Made by a program: the position numbers and the translations under genes. Below the pieces are notes generated by a model. The model was not told the DNA's origin and did not search any database. It worked only from the letters and a program-made list of their open reading frames with translations. Shown here one piece after another: positions 1-5,894 of a DNA stretch of 7,087 nucleotides. Location of the stretch: assembly GCA_023433965.1 (NCBI GenBank), contig JAEYTQ010000726.1:1-7087 (forward strand), given 5' to 3'. Source of the stretch: Pseudomonadota bacterium. Its GTDB lineage: Bacteria; Pseudomonadota; Alphaproteobacteria; Rhizobiales; Xanthobacteraceae. Position 1 is the stretch's first letter, and each line of letters begins with the position of its first letter.

Positions 1-501
1 CGCCAGCATCGCCTTGATGCGCTGAATCAATCCGGGCGTGGCCGAAGGCCGGGGCGTCGGCAGCATGATGCTCAGCGGACGGGCGAGCTGCGCCAGCCTC
101 ATGCTGATACGGAAGCGCTGCGGGTCCGGCAGCACGAAGGCCAGCACCTTGCGCAGCAGCCGCTCAGTCAGCGGCCGCCGATAGCGCTGCTCGATCCGGA
201 CCCGGGCCTGGTCGACGAGGTGCATGTAGTTCACGCCCGAGGGGCAGGTCGTCATGCAGGCGAGGCAGGACAGGCAACGGTCGATATGCTTGACCACCTC
301 GGCCGTCGGGGCCTGGTCCTTCTCCAGCATCTCCTTGATCAAATAGATACGGCCGCGCGGGCTGTCGAGCTCGTCGCCGAGCAGCACATAGGTCGGGCAG
401 GTTGCGGTGCAGAAGCCGCAATGAACGCAGGCGCGCAGGATCTTGTCGGCTTCCGCAATATCGGGGTCGGCGAGCTGGGCGAGTGAGAATTCGGTCTTCA
501 T
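1..501 (-). CDS. glcF: Glycolate oxidase iron-sulfur subunit GlcF (N-terminal 167 residues, cut by window edge)
   Basis: This is the iron-sulfur subunit of glycolate oxidase. It is thought to carry electrons from the flavin subunit GlcD towards the membrane quinone pool during oxidation of glycolate to glyoxylate. Two ferredoxin-like 4Fe-4S motifs are visible: CVHCGFCTATCP, with cysteines 25, 28, 31 and 35, and CLSCLACMTTCP, with cysteines 76, 79, 82 and 86. Between them the stretch GDELDSPRGR (residues 42-51) is typical of GlcF. Family members have roughly 400-440 residues, so the C-terminal cysteine-rich (CCG-type) domains lie outside the window. The ATG at 501-499 overlaps the TGA of glcE as ATGA, which indicates translational coupling and fixes the start. 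The frame stays open to the first base. No signal peptide or membrane segment is seen in this part, so attachment to the membrane side of the cytoplasm is inferred from the family. Confidence 0.96.
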   Translation of the reverse strand, partial: MKTEFSLAQLADPDIAEADKILRACVHCGFCTATCPTYVLLGDELDSPRGRIYLIKEMLEKDQAPTAEVVKHIDRCLSCLACMTTCPSGVNYMHLVDQARVRIEQRYRRPLTERLLRKVLAFVLPDPQRFRISMRLAQLARPLSIMLPTPRPSATPGLIQRIKAMLA

Positions 502-1736
502 ACCTGAACGCCCCGGCTCAGGCGTCCCCGGTTGAGGATGGCCTTTGGATCGAAGGCGGCGCGCACCCGCTCGCTCAGCGCGGCAATGCCGGGCGCTTGC
601 GGATGGAATACGTCGACCGCACGCCTGACATCCTCGGCCGCCCGGATCAGCGTGGCATGTCCTCCGACCGCAGTCGCGCGTGCGCGCACGACCGCGCTAT
701 GCGCATCGTCCTTCGGCGGCAGTGCGGCCCAGATCAATCCGCCGCCCCAATCGTAGATCAATTCGCCCCCCGTCTCGCGCGCCAATTGGCTGCCGAGCGC
801 CGCGCCCGAGGCCGGCGGACAGACGATCCGCCACACCGGCCAGGCGCCGAGCGCGCCGCCGGCCGCAAATGGCAGCACGTCGCGGATCGCGGCCCACAGC
901 GCCGCGGAGGCCGCATCCTCGACCAGAGTCGCGGCTCCGAATGGCGCCAGCAATTCGCGTAGCGAGTTGGCGCGGTGCGCGGCGGAGGCCGTGATGCCCT
1001 CGAGCCGCAGCACGGTCAGGGCCTCGCCTCGGCCCGCAATATCGCCAAGCTCCTCGACCTTGGCCCGGAGTTCCGATGTCGGCAGATGCGCGGCACCGGA
1101 AACGTCGAAGGGCGAGCCCAGCGCTGCGGTCATGGCCTTGTTGGCGGTGGCATCATCCAACCCGCGCAGCAGCAGCGTCCGCTCGGCCTCCGGCTTTGGC
1201 ATCACCTTGAGCGTGACCTCCGTCATCACCGACAGCGTGCCCCAGGATCCCGCCAGCAGCTTGCAGAGGTCGTAGCCGGTGACGTTCTTCACCACCTTGC
1301 CGCCGGTCTTGAAGCTGTCGCCGAACCCGGACACGGCGTGCGCCCCGAGCAGATGATCACGCGCCCCGCCGGCCCTGATCCGCCGCGGGCCGGCAAGCCC
1401 GGCTGCGATCATGCCGCCGATGGTGCCGAGCGGGGGCGTACCGAGCAGCGGCGCGGTGTCCATCGGCTCGAAGGCGAATTGCTGGTTCTTGGCATCGATC
1501 AGCGACAACACGTCGCCCAGCGGCGCGCCGGCCTGGAGGGTGATAATCAGTTCGTTGGGCTCGTAGGAGCTGACGGCGTTGAGCGCGGAGAGGTCGAGCA
1601 CGGCGTTGGTGGCCATGGCGTGGCCAATGCCGCGCTTGCTGCCATGACCGATGATCTCGAGCGGCTGCTCGTTCGCAATCGCCGCGCGCACGACTTCCTC
1701 GACGTCTTTGGCGTCTCTGACCTTGAGCGTATCCAC
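498..1736 (-). CDS. glcE: Glycolate oxidase FAD-binding subunit GlcE
   Basis: This is the second flavin-type subunit of glycolate oxidase, needed together with GlcD and GlcF for activity. The 412-residue product has a PCMH-type FAD-binding domain in its N-terminal half. GHGSKRGIG (residues 30-38) corresponds to the FAD pyrophosphate loop. It is followed by TIGGMIAAGLAGPRR (105-119) and VKNVTGYDLCKLLAGSWGTL (149-168), both strong GlcE signatures. The C-terminal half is the weakly conserved FAD-oxidase cap and ends in FDPKAILNRGR, the usual end of this superfamily. It is longer than E. coli GlcE (about 350 residues), as I recall for rhizobial versions. The start is a GTG: an in-frame TAA lies eight codons upstream and no other common start codon lies between. 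No clear Shine-Dalgarno sequence precedes it. The gap to glcD is 50 bases, and the stop overlaps the glcF start. Confidence 0.95.
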   Translation of the reverse strand: MDTLKVRDAKDVEEVVRAAIANEQPLEIIGHGSKRGIGHAMATNAVLDLSALNAVSSYEPNELIITLQAGAPLGDVLSLIDAKNQQFAFEPMDTAPLLGTPPLGTIGGMIAAGLAGPRRIRAGGARDHLLGAHAVSGFGDSFKTGGKVVKNVTGYDLCKLLAGSWGTLSVMTEVTLKVMPKPEAERTLLLRGLDDATANKAMTAALGSPFDVSGAAHLPTSELRAKVEELGDIAGRGEALTVLRLEGITASAAHRANSLRELLAPFGAATLVEDAASAALWAAIRDVLPFAAGGALGAWPVWRIVCPPASGAALGSQLARETGGELIYDWGGGLIWAALPPKDDAHSAVVRARATAVGGHATLIRAAEDVRRAVDVFHPQAPGIAALSERVRAAFDPKAILNRGRLSRGVQV

Positions 1737-1786
1737 GGGAAAAGGCGGTATCCAAGTTTAGAGCGGAAAGCAATCTGGCGTTGCCG

Positions 1787-3280
1787 CTAGAACCGCGGCA
1801 AATCCGGAAACGCCAGCTTGCCGGCGTGCACATGCATGCGCCCGAGCTCGGCGCAGCGGTGCAGGGTCGGGAACACCTTTCCGGGATTGAGCAGCCCCTG
1901 CGAATCGAAGGCGCATTTGAGCCGCTGCTGCTGGTTCAGGTCGATCTCGCTGAACATGTCAGGCATGAGGTCCCGCTTCTCGATGCCGACGCCGTGCTCC
2001 CCGGTGAGCACGCCGCCGAACTCGACGCAGGCGCGCAGGATGTCGGCACCGAAGGCCTCCGCACGCTCGATCTCGCCGGGCTTGTTGGCATCGTAGAGGA
2101 TGAGGGGGTGCAGATTGCCGTCGCCGGCGTGGAACACGTTGGCGCAGCCGAGCTGGTACTTTTCCGAGAGTTCGCGGATGCGCGCCAGCGCCTTCGGCAG
2201 CGCGCCGCGCGGAATGGTACCGTCCATGCAGAGATAGTCGGGCGAGATGCGCCCCACCGCCGGGAACGCGGCCTTGCGGCCGGCCCAGAACAAATTGCGC
2301 TCGGCCTCCGAGGTCGAGATCTGGCAGGTGGTCGAGCCGCACGCATTGGCGATTTCCTCGACGCGCGTGATCAGTTCGTCGACCTCGATCTTGGGACCGT
2401 CGAGCTCGATGATCAGCAGCGCCTCGACATCGAGCGGATAACCCGCATGGACGAAGGCTTCGGCGGCGTGGATCGCGGGCTTGTCCATCATCTCCATGCC
2501 GCCAGGGATGATTCCGGCACCGATGATGCGCGCCACGCACTCGCCGGCCGCCTCGACCTGCGCGAAGCCGACCATCAGCGCGCGCGCCGTCTCCGGCTTC
2601 TGCAGAATGCGCACGGTGATTTCGGTGATGACACCGAGCAGGCCCTCGGAGCCGGTGATGACGCCCATGAGGTCATAGCCGGCGTTCTCGGCGGACTTGC
2701 CGCCGATGCGCAATATCTCGCCGCTCATCAGCACGATCTCGCAGCCGAGCACATTGTTGGTGGTCATGCCGTATTTCAGGCAATGCACCCCGCCGGAGTT
2801 CTCCGCGACATTGCCGCCGATCGAACAGGCTATCTGGGACGACGGATCGGGCGCGTAGTAGAAGCCGGCATGGGCAACGGCCTGGCTGATCGCGAGATTG
2901 GTGACGCCGGGCTCGGTGACGACGACGCGGTTGTCGAAATCGATCTCGCGAATCCGCTTGAACTTGCCGAGGCCGAGCAGGACGCCATCCTCGAGCGGCA
3001 GCGCGCCACCGGACAGCGACGTGCCGGAGCCGCGGGGCACCACCTTGATGCCCTGCGCCGCACAATATTTCAGTATCAGCGAAACCTGCTCGGTCGTATC
3101 CGGCAGCACCACGACCATCGGCGGCTGCCGATAGGCGGTGAGCCCGTCGGATTCGTAGGCCCGCATCTCGGCAGGCGTATCGATCACGCCCTCGCCCGGC
3201 ACGATTGCACGCAACGCAGCAATGATCTCCGCGCGGCGCGCGAGCACCGCCTGGTCGCTCGCAGGCATCATGATGGCCAT
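1787..3280 (-). CDS. glcD: Glycolate oxidase catalytic FAD subunit GlcD
   Basis: This is the catalytic subunit of glycolate oxidase, which oxidises glycolate (and in many family members D-lactate) at FAD to give glyoxylate. The 497-residue length matches E. coli GlcD (about 499). The FAD-binding PCMH domain runs from about residue 50 to 230, with the pyrophosphate loop PRGSGTSLSGG at 82-92 and SIGGNVAENSGG at 153-164. The C-terminal FAD-oxidase domain carries HAGDGNLHP (384-392), whose histidines are the usual metal and substrate residues, then GEHGVG (427-432) and NPGKV (465-469). No signal peptide is present, so it is cytoplasmic. Codons 1, 4 and 5 are all ATG. The first is preferred because AAGGA sits six bases before it. 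It is the first gene of a glcDEF transcript. The related D-lactate dehydrogenases (Dld, D2HGDH) share this fold, but the adjacent glcE and glcF settle the assignment. Confidence 0.97.
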   Translation of the reverse strand: MAIMMPASDQAVLARRAEIIAALRAIVPGEGVIDTPAEMRAYESDGLTAYRQPPMVVVLPDTTEQVSLILKYCAAQGIKVVPRGSGTSLSGGALPLEDGVLLGLGKFKRIREIDFDNRVVVTEPGVTNLAISQAVAHAGFYYAPDPSSQIACSIGGNVAENSGGVHCLKYGMTTNNVLGCEIVLMSGEILRIGGKSAENAGYDLMGVITGSEGLLGVITEITVRILQKPETARALMVGFAQVEAAGECVARIIGAGIIPGGMEMMDKPAIHAAEAFVHAGYPLDVEALLIIELDGPKIEVDELITRVEEIANACGSTTCQISTSEAERNLFWAGRKAAFPAVGRISPDYLCMDGTIPRGALPKALARIRELSEKYQLGCANVFHAGDGNLHPLILYDANKPGEIERAEAFGADILRACVEFGGVLTGEHGVGIEKRDLMPDMFSEIDLNQQQRLKCAFDSQGLLNPGKVFPTLHRCAELGRMHVHAGKLAFPDLPRF

Positions 3281-3286
3281 GTCGAA

Positions 3287-3291
3287 TCCTT
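3287..3291 (-). promoter_or_regulatory. Ribosome binding site of glcD
   Basis: On the minus strand AAGGA lies six bases before the ATG at 3280. It favours this ATG over the two further ATG codons nine and twelve bases downstream, for which this spacing would be too long. Confidence 0.7.
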
Positions 3292-3326
3292 CATGACATA
3301 TCCTTCCGGCTCACGCCGCATCATCC

Positions 3327-3344
3327 GATTTGTCATGGCAAATC
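3327..3344. repeat. Near-perfect 18-bp palindrome upstream of glcD
   Basis: GATTTGTCATGGCAAATC has perfect 6-base arms (3327-3332 and 3339-3344) and matches its own reverse complement at 16 of 18 positions. It lies 46 bases before the glcD start. Size and symmetry suit a dimeric repressor or activator site. GlcC and LldR, of the GntR family, control such operons in other bacteria, but the sequence is not their known consensus, so the bound protein is unknown. Confidence 0.55.
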
Positions 3345-3433
3345 AACCACGTCCGAGCCGGTTTGGGTAGGCCATCCGAAAGTCTGATCGCAGATCGCAA
3401 CCGAGTTCGCTCTGGGACAAGTAGGAAATGATG

Positions 3434-3449
3434 AAACCTGTCATGGTTT
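3434..3449. repeat. 16-bp inverted repeat sharing the TGTCATGG core
   Basis: AAACC (3434-3438) and GGTTT (3445-3449) are exact inverted arms around TGTCAT. The octamer TGTCATGG (3439-3446) is identical to the one at 3331-3338 inside the glcD-proximal palindrome. The shared core in two symmetric elements suggests two sites for one regulator. This is inference from pattern only. Confidence 0.45.
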
Positions 3450-3452
3450 GAT

Positions 3453-3478
3453 GGCTTGTCCAAGCCAAGCAGGCCTGC
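3453..3478. repeat. Two adjacent small palindromes upstream of the cytochrome c gene
   Basis: GGCTTG (3453-3458) and CAAGCC (3461-3466) form an exact inverted repeat with a two-base centre. GCAGGCCTGC (3469-3478) is a perfect 10-base palindrome. They lie 78-103 bases before the cytochrome start and could be part of its promoter or its mRNA leader. Short GC-rich palindromes arise easily by chance in such DNA, so significance is low. Confidence 0.3.
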
Positions 3479-3555
3479 CAAAAGCGGCGGGTCGGCGATT
3501 GTCGATCAGGCAAGAGACTGACCAGACCCACCAGGGAAGAGACGAAGAGCATCCG

Positions 3556-3951
3556 ATGACAAAACTGACCTATGGCGCACTGACGATCCTCACCGCACTT
3601 GCCACCGCACCCGCCGCGATGGCGCAGGATGTCGCAGCCGGCAAGACATCGTTCAACAAGTGCCTGGCCTGCCACGCAATCGGCGAAGGCGCCAAGAACA
3701 AGGTCGGCCCCGAGCTCAACGGCCTCAACGGCCGCAAGTCGGGCACTGCCGAGGGCTACAATTACACGGACGCGAACAAGAATTCCGGCATCACCTGGGA
3801 CGAGGCGACCTTCAAGGAATACATCAAGGATCCCAAGGCCAAGATCCCCGGCACCAAGATGGCGTTCGCCGGCATCAAGAACGAGACCGAGATCGGCAAT
3901 CTCTGGGCCTTCATCGCCCAATACGACAAGGACGGGAAGATCAAGCAGTAG
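3556..3951 (+). CDS. Periplasmic class I cytochrome c (c2/c550 type)
   Basis: This is a small soluble electron carrier of the periplasm. The 131-residue precursor begins with a Sec signal peptide (charged MTK, hydrophobic core, probable cleavage after AMA, residue 23), leaving about 108 residues. The haem is held by CLACH (Cys36, Cys39, His40). The second axial ligand is Met102 in PGTKMAF. KVGPELNGLNGRKSG (49-63) and the tail WAFIAQYDKDGK are typical of the cytochrome c2/c550 group of Rhizobiales, for example CycA of Bradyrhizobium, from which the exact paralogue cannot be told here. Such proteins carry electrons between the bc1 complex and terminal oxidases or reductases. The ATG at 3556 is preferred over the ATG at 3448 in the same frame because the signal peptide starts there and GAAGAG lies five bases upstream. 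It is transcribed divergently from glcD, and a hairpin follows. Confidence 0.93.
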   Translation: MTKLTYGALTILTALATAPAAMAQDVAAGKTSFNKCLACHAIGEGAKNKVGPELNGLNGRKSGTAEGYNYTDANKNSGITWDEATFKEYIKDPKAKIPGTKMAFAGIKNETEIGNLWAFIAQYDKDGKIKQ

Positions 3952-3971
3952 CGCGCGCGAGGCGGCCGCCA

Positions 3972-4006
3972 GAGCTTCGGTTCGGATGGAATCAGAACCG
4001 AAGCTC
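3972..4006. terminator. Bidirectional hairpin between convergent genes
   Basis: GAGCTTCGGTTC (3972-3983) and GAACCGAAGCTC (3995-4006) are perfect 12-base inverted arms. The 11-base centre can add a further three pairs (3985-3987 with 3991-3993) closed by a three-base loop. It starts 21 bases after the cytochrome c stop and ends 16 bases from the hydrolase stop on the other strand, so it can serve both transcripts. Neither side has a long T tract, so termination may be only partly intrinsic, or the stem may mainly protect 3' ends. Confidence 0.75.
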
Positions 4007-4021
4007 CGGCTTATTGCCGCT

Positions 4022-5005
4022 CTAATCGGCGGCGGCCTGCGTTGGGACGATCCTGCCGATCATCGTCTCGATCTCCGCCTTGACGAGATCGGGCACGGCG
4101 TTCTGCGCCATGTGGCCGAGATCGGGCAGCACGATCAGCTTTGCATCCCGCACGGTCGCGGCAAACGGGCGCGCGTGGATGTTGGTCTTGACCGTCTTGT
4201 CGGGCTCGCCGGCGATGACCGTCACCTGCGCCTCGATCTCGCCATAGCGCGCGACTTGCGCCGCAACCGCCTCCTTCAGCGTCACCAGGTCATGGGCGTT
4301 CGCGATGAACTCGCGCGGGCGCAGCAACAGCGGCGTCGCGGAGTCCTGCACGAATCCATCCGGCATCGTCTGCGGCAGGAACACGTTTCGCGCCCCGGCT
4401 TCGGTCACGAAATAGCCTAGCGGCAGCGTGATGGTGTAAGCCAGCAACGGACCGATCAGCGGCGTTGCGATGATCTCGTTGTAGCGGCCGACGCCGCCGC
4501 GCCAGGGATGCGTGACGGGCGCGAGCATCACGAGGCCGGCCACGCGGTCCGGGTGATCGAGCGCGATCCGCGCCCCGAGGGCGCCGCTCCAGGAATGCAC
4601 CACGAACACGGCGCGATCGATGCCGAGCTTGCCGAGCGCCTCGTCGATCATTCGCGCCTGGACCTGCGGCGTCGAATCCCGGCGGCTGGCGCGCGTGCTC
4701 CAGCCATGGCCGGGACGGTCGACCAGAATCACACGGTGGTCCCGGGCGAGGAGATCGCCAAGCGGCCGGCGCATCGCTTCGAGATTGGAGCTGGCGCCGT
4801 GCAGCATCACGATCGGCAAGCCCGCCTCGCGCGGGCCGATCTCGACGACGTGAAGCGTCGCGCCGTCGACCTCGACCATGCGGCCCTGCGGTGGATGGGC
4901 GCGCTGCACGGCAACGATCCCCGCCTGCGTGACCAGCGCCAGCAGAACCAGCACCGTCACGACTGACATCACGATCATGGAGAGAATCCGGGTGATCCTG
5001 GGCAC
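4022..5005 (-). CDS. Membrane-anchored alpha/beta hydrolase
   Basis: The 327-residue protein has the alpha/beta hydrolase fold, but its substrate is unknown. Residues 8-34 form one hydrophobic segment preceded by Arg3 and Arg6, so it is probably an N-terminal anchor with the catalytic domain in the periplasm. The fold begins near residue 42. HGASSN (69-74) contributes to the oxyanion hole and DRPGHGWS (96-103) is typical of the family. VVHSWSG (135-141) holds the probable nucleophile Ser138. Asp269 in GEPDK and His298 in DLGHMAQ complete the triad. The nucleophile elbow has Val136 and Ser140 where glycines are common. The start is a GTG with no clear Shine-Dalgarno; an ATG at codon 10 (4978) is possible but would lose the positive charges before the membrane segment. 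It converges on the cytochrome gene. Esterase, lipase and haloalkane dehalogenase-like relatives cannot be told apart from sequence alone. Confidence 0.88.
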   Translation of the reverse strand: MPRITRILSMIVMSVVTVLVLLALVTQAGIVAVQRAHPPQGRMVEVDGATLHVVEIGPREAGLPIVMLHGASSNLEAMRRPLGDLLARDHRVILVDRPGHGWSTRASRRDSTPQVQARMIDEALGKLGIDRAVFVVHSWSGALGARIALDHPDRVAGLVMLAPVTHPWRGGVGRYNEIIATPLIGPLLAYTITLPLGYFVTEAGARNVFLPQTMPDGFVQDSATPLLLRPREFIANAHDLVTLKEAVAAQVARYGEIEAQVTVIAGEPDKTVKTNIHARPFAATVRDAKLIVLPDLGHMAQNAVPDLVKAEIETMIGRIVPTQAAAD

Positions 5006-5304
5006 TGGGCAGATACGGGTTTGATGGCGTGGCAGTTTCGCCGCCAGCCTCCCAGGCTTCCACCGGAAAAGCAGGGGCTGTGGATATGTGCATAATTACT
5101 GAAAGAAAAACTCAATGAAATCAAACCCGCCCGCGAGAATACGCAGGAGCCAGAACAGCTTCATGTGCCCGTCATCGCGGCTTCCATATAATCGCCATGG
5201 TCGGTTCCGCCATCTAGGCGCGGGTGGGCGCCGATCCTCCTCGCAACTTCAGGGGATGCGGGAAAGACCGGCAGGATTGTCCTGGTTTGAACCGGAGATT
5301 TACG
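5006..5304. other. Intergenic region between divergent hydrolase and 60-residue gene
   Basis: About 300 bases hold no convincing gene. An AT-rich patch lies at 5087-5125. A TATAAT hexamer at 5187-5192 is a possible plus-strand -10 element for the gene at 5305, but no good -35 hexamer stands 16-18 bases before it. Small inverted repeats lie at 5217-5232 (GGCGC/GCGCC, six-base loop) and 5272-5284 (CAGGA/TCCTG, three-base loop). The second is 20 bases before the start codon and could affect translation. A promoter for the hydrolase must also lie here but was not identified. Confidence 0.4.
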
Positions 5305-5487
5305 ATGAGCTTCAGATCGAACGACACTGCGATCGACGAAATCGTCGCGAGCTGTAACGGCGACCTACGCGGTGCCGTGCGCGCGCTGCTCCTGATCAAC
5401 GAGCACCTCGAGACCGAGCTGGCAAAGGCTTACGCCGCAGTCGCCGACCGCGGCCTCGTCGAGCGCGGCGGCAGCGTCCTGCACTGA
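5305..5487 (+). CDS. Small conserved-type hypothetical protein (60 residues)
   Basis: I do not know a function. The 60-residue product has no signal peptide or membrane segment and is probably cytoplasmic. It looks mostly helical. The central part, CNGDLRGAVRALLLINEHLETEL (residues 17-39, single cysteine at 17), resembles small proteins I recall as common in Bradyrhizobium and relatives, with a GD-x-RGA-x-x-ALL-x-x-NE-x-LE-x-EL pattern. That recollection is not a database result. The start ATG is supported by GGAG eight bases upstream (5293-5296). The frame is open further upstream to a GTG at 5224, but that part reads as low-complexity Arg/Pro/Gly and lacks a ribosome binding site. The gene stands alone and converges on the next gene, whose stop is 21 bases away. 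Confidence 0.72.
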   Translation: MSFRSNDTAIDEIVASCNGDLRGAVRALLLINEHLETELAKAYAAVADRGLVERGGSVLH

Positions 5488-5488
5488 A

Positions 5489-5500
5489 GCGACCGGTCGC
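5489..5500. repeat. 12-bp perfect palindrome between convergent stops
   Basis: GCGACCGGTCGC begins directly after the stop of the 60-residue gene and is followed by GTTTAG. It fills the 21-base gap before the stop of the opposing gene. As RNA it gives only a four-pair stem with a four-base loop, so it is at best a weak terminator. It could equally be chance. Confidence 0.3.
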
Positions 5501-5508
5501 GTTTAGTC

Positions 5509-5769
5509 TCAGTTCGTCCCGTCCTCTTCCTTTTCCTCCTCCGGCGTGAGCGCGGGGCAGACGCGGATCGTCGAGCGGGCAAGCTTGGCATCGGCCATCG
5601 ACTTGTAGGGACCGTCGCCGAAATAGATGTCGCCGATGATGACCGGATTGCGGGTCACGATGGTGCATTTCCCGGTAGCGCGGTTGCCGACCACCCAGAA
5701 CAGTTCCTCGGCGAAGCTCGCAGTTCCCGACGCGAGCAGCAGCGCGGCTGCAAAGATCAAACGCTTCAT
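5509..5769 (-). CDS. Small exported hypothetical protein with a cysteine pair (86 residues)
   Basis: The function is unknown. The first 20 residues are a clear Sec signal peptide (MKR, hydrophobic core, probable cleavage after SFA), leaving a periplasmic or secreted protein of about 66 residues. The mature part begins EELFWVVGNRATGKC and contains exactly two cysteines, 35 and 71, which probably form a disulfide. FGDGPYKSMADAKLARSTIRVCP (50-72) resembles short exported proteins I recall in several Bradyrhizobium genomes, again without a search. The tail EEEKEEDGTN is acidic. The frame is open to an ATG at 5787, but the Shine-Dalgarno AGGAG (5782-5778) would then lie inside the coding sequence. 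It stands eight bases before the ATG at 5769, which also begins the signal peptide. It lies 125 bases downstream of the TPR gene on the same strand, so it may have its own promoter. Confidence 0.8.
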   Translation of the reverse strand: MKRLIFAAALLLASGTASFAEELFWVVGNRATGKCTIVTRNPVIIGDIYFGDGPYKSMADAKLARSTIRVCPALTPEEEKEEDGTN

Positions 5770-5777
5770 GGCTTTTG

Positions 5778-5782
5778 CTCCT
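5778..5782 (-). promoter_or_regulatory. Ribosome binding site deciding the start of the 86-residue gene
   Basis: AGGAG on the minus strand lies eight bases before the ATG at 5769 and inside the longer open frame that begins at 5787. It therefore supports the shorter product. Confidence 0.7.
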
Positions 5783-5894
5783 GCCAAGCAGGTAAGCCTG
5801 CCGCGGGCTTGCCAATAGTCCGCACGATGCCGCCGTTCCGATCGTGGTTAATCCGCGCGGGCCCTGATCGCTCGGGGAAGAATCAACTTGTCCG

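Larger units (their letters stand above)
3281..3555. promoter_or_regulatory. Divergent promoter region between glcD and the cytochrome c gene
   Basis: This 275-base non-coding stretch must hold the start signals for both glcDEF (minus) and the cytochrome gene (plus). Visible in it are three copies of the heptamer TGTCATG: 3292-3298 on the minus strand, and 3331-3337 and 3439-3445 on the plus strand. The last two form the centres of inverted repeats. Two further palindromes lie at 3453-3466 and 3469-3478. A weak sigma-70-like pair for glcD can be drawn on the minus strand, TTGATT (3346-3341) and TGATGC (3323-3318) with a 17-base spacer. The first palindrome would then overlap the -35 element and spacer, as an operator would. 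The -10 match is poor, so the promoter itself is a guess. No convincing plus-strand promoter was found. Confidence 0.5.

Noticed and set aside
975..1790. A 271-residue plus-strand open frame covering glcE
   Set aside because: It is antisense to a gene with strong GlcE motifs, has no ribosome binding site of note and looks compositionally artificial.
3327..3344. FNR/FixK box upstream of glcD
   Set aside because: FixK-type sites read TTGAT-N4-ATCAA. This palindrome is GATTTG-N6-CAAATC and does not fit.
1781..3370. A 529-residue plus-strand open frame covering glcD
   Set aside because: It mirrors the codon structure of a clear GlcD on the other strand. Its sequence is His/Arg/Asp-rich without any family motif, as expected for antisense of GC-rich coding DNA.
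3448..3555. An N-terminal extension of 36 residues for the cytochrome c
   Set aside because: The signal peptide begins at the ATG at 3556. The extension would bury it and covers the palindromic promoter region.
4290..5093. A 267-residue minus-strand open frame in another frame over the hydrolase
   Set aside because: It is Arg/Ala/Pro-rich with no recognisable motif, while the overlapping frame has the complete hydrolase triad.
5115..5357. An 80-residue plus-strand open frame upstream of and overlapping the 60-residue gene
   Set aside because: It has no ribosome binding site and odd composition, and the 60-residue frame is better supported.
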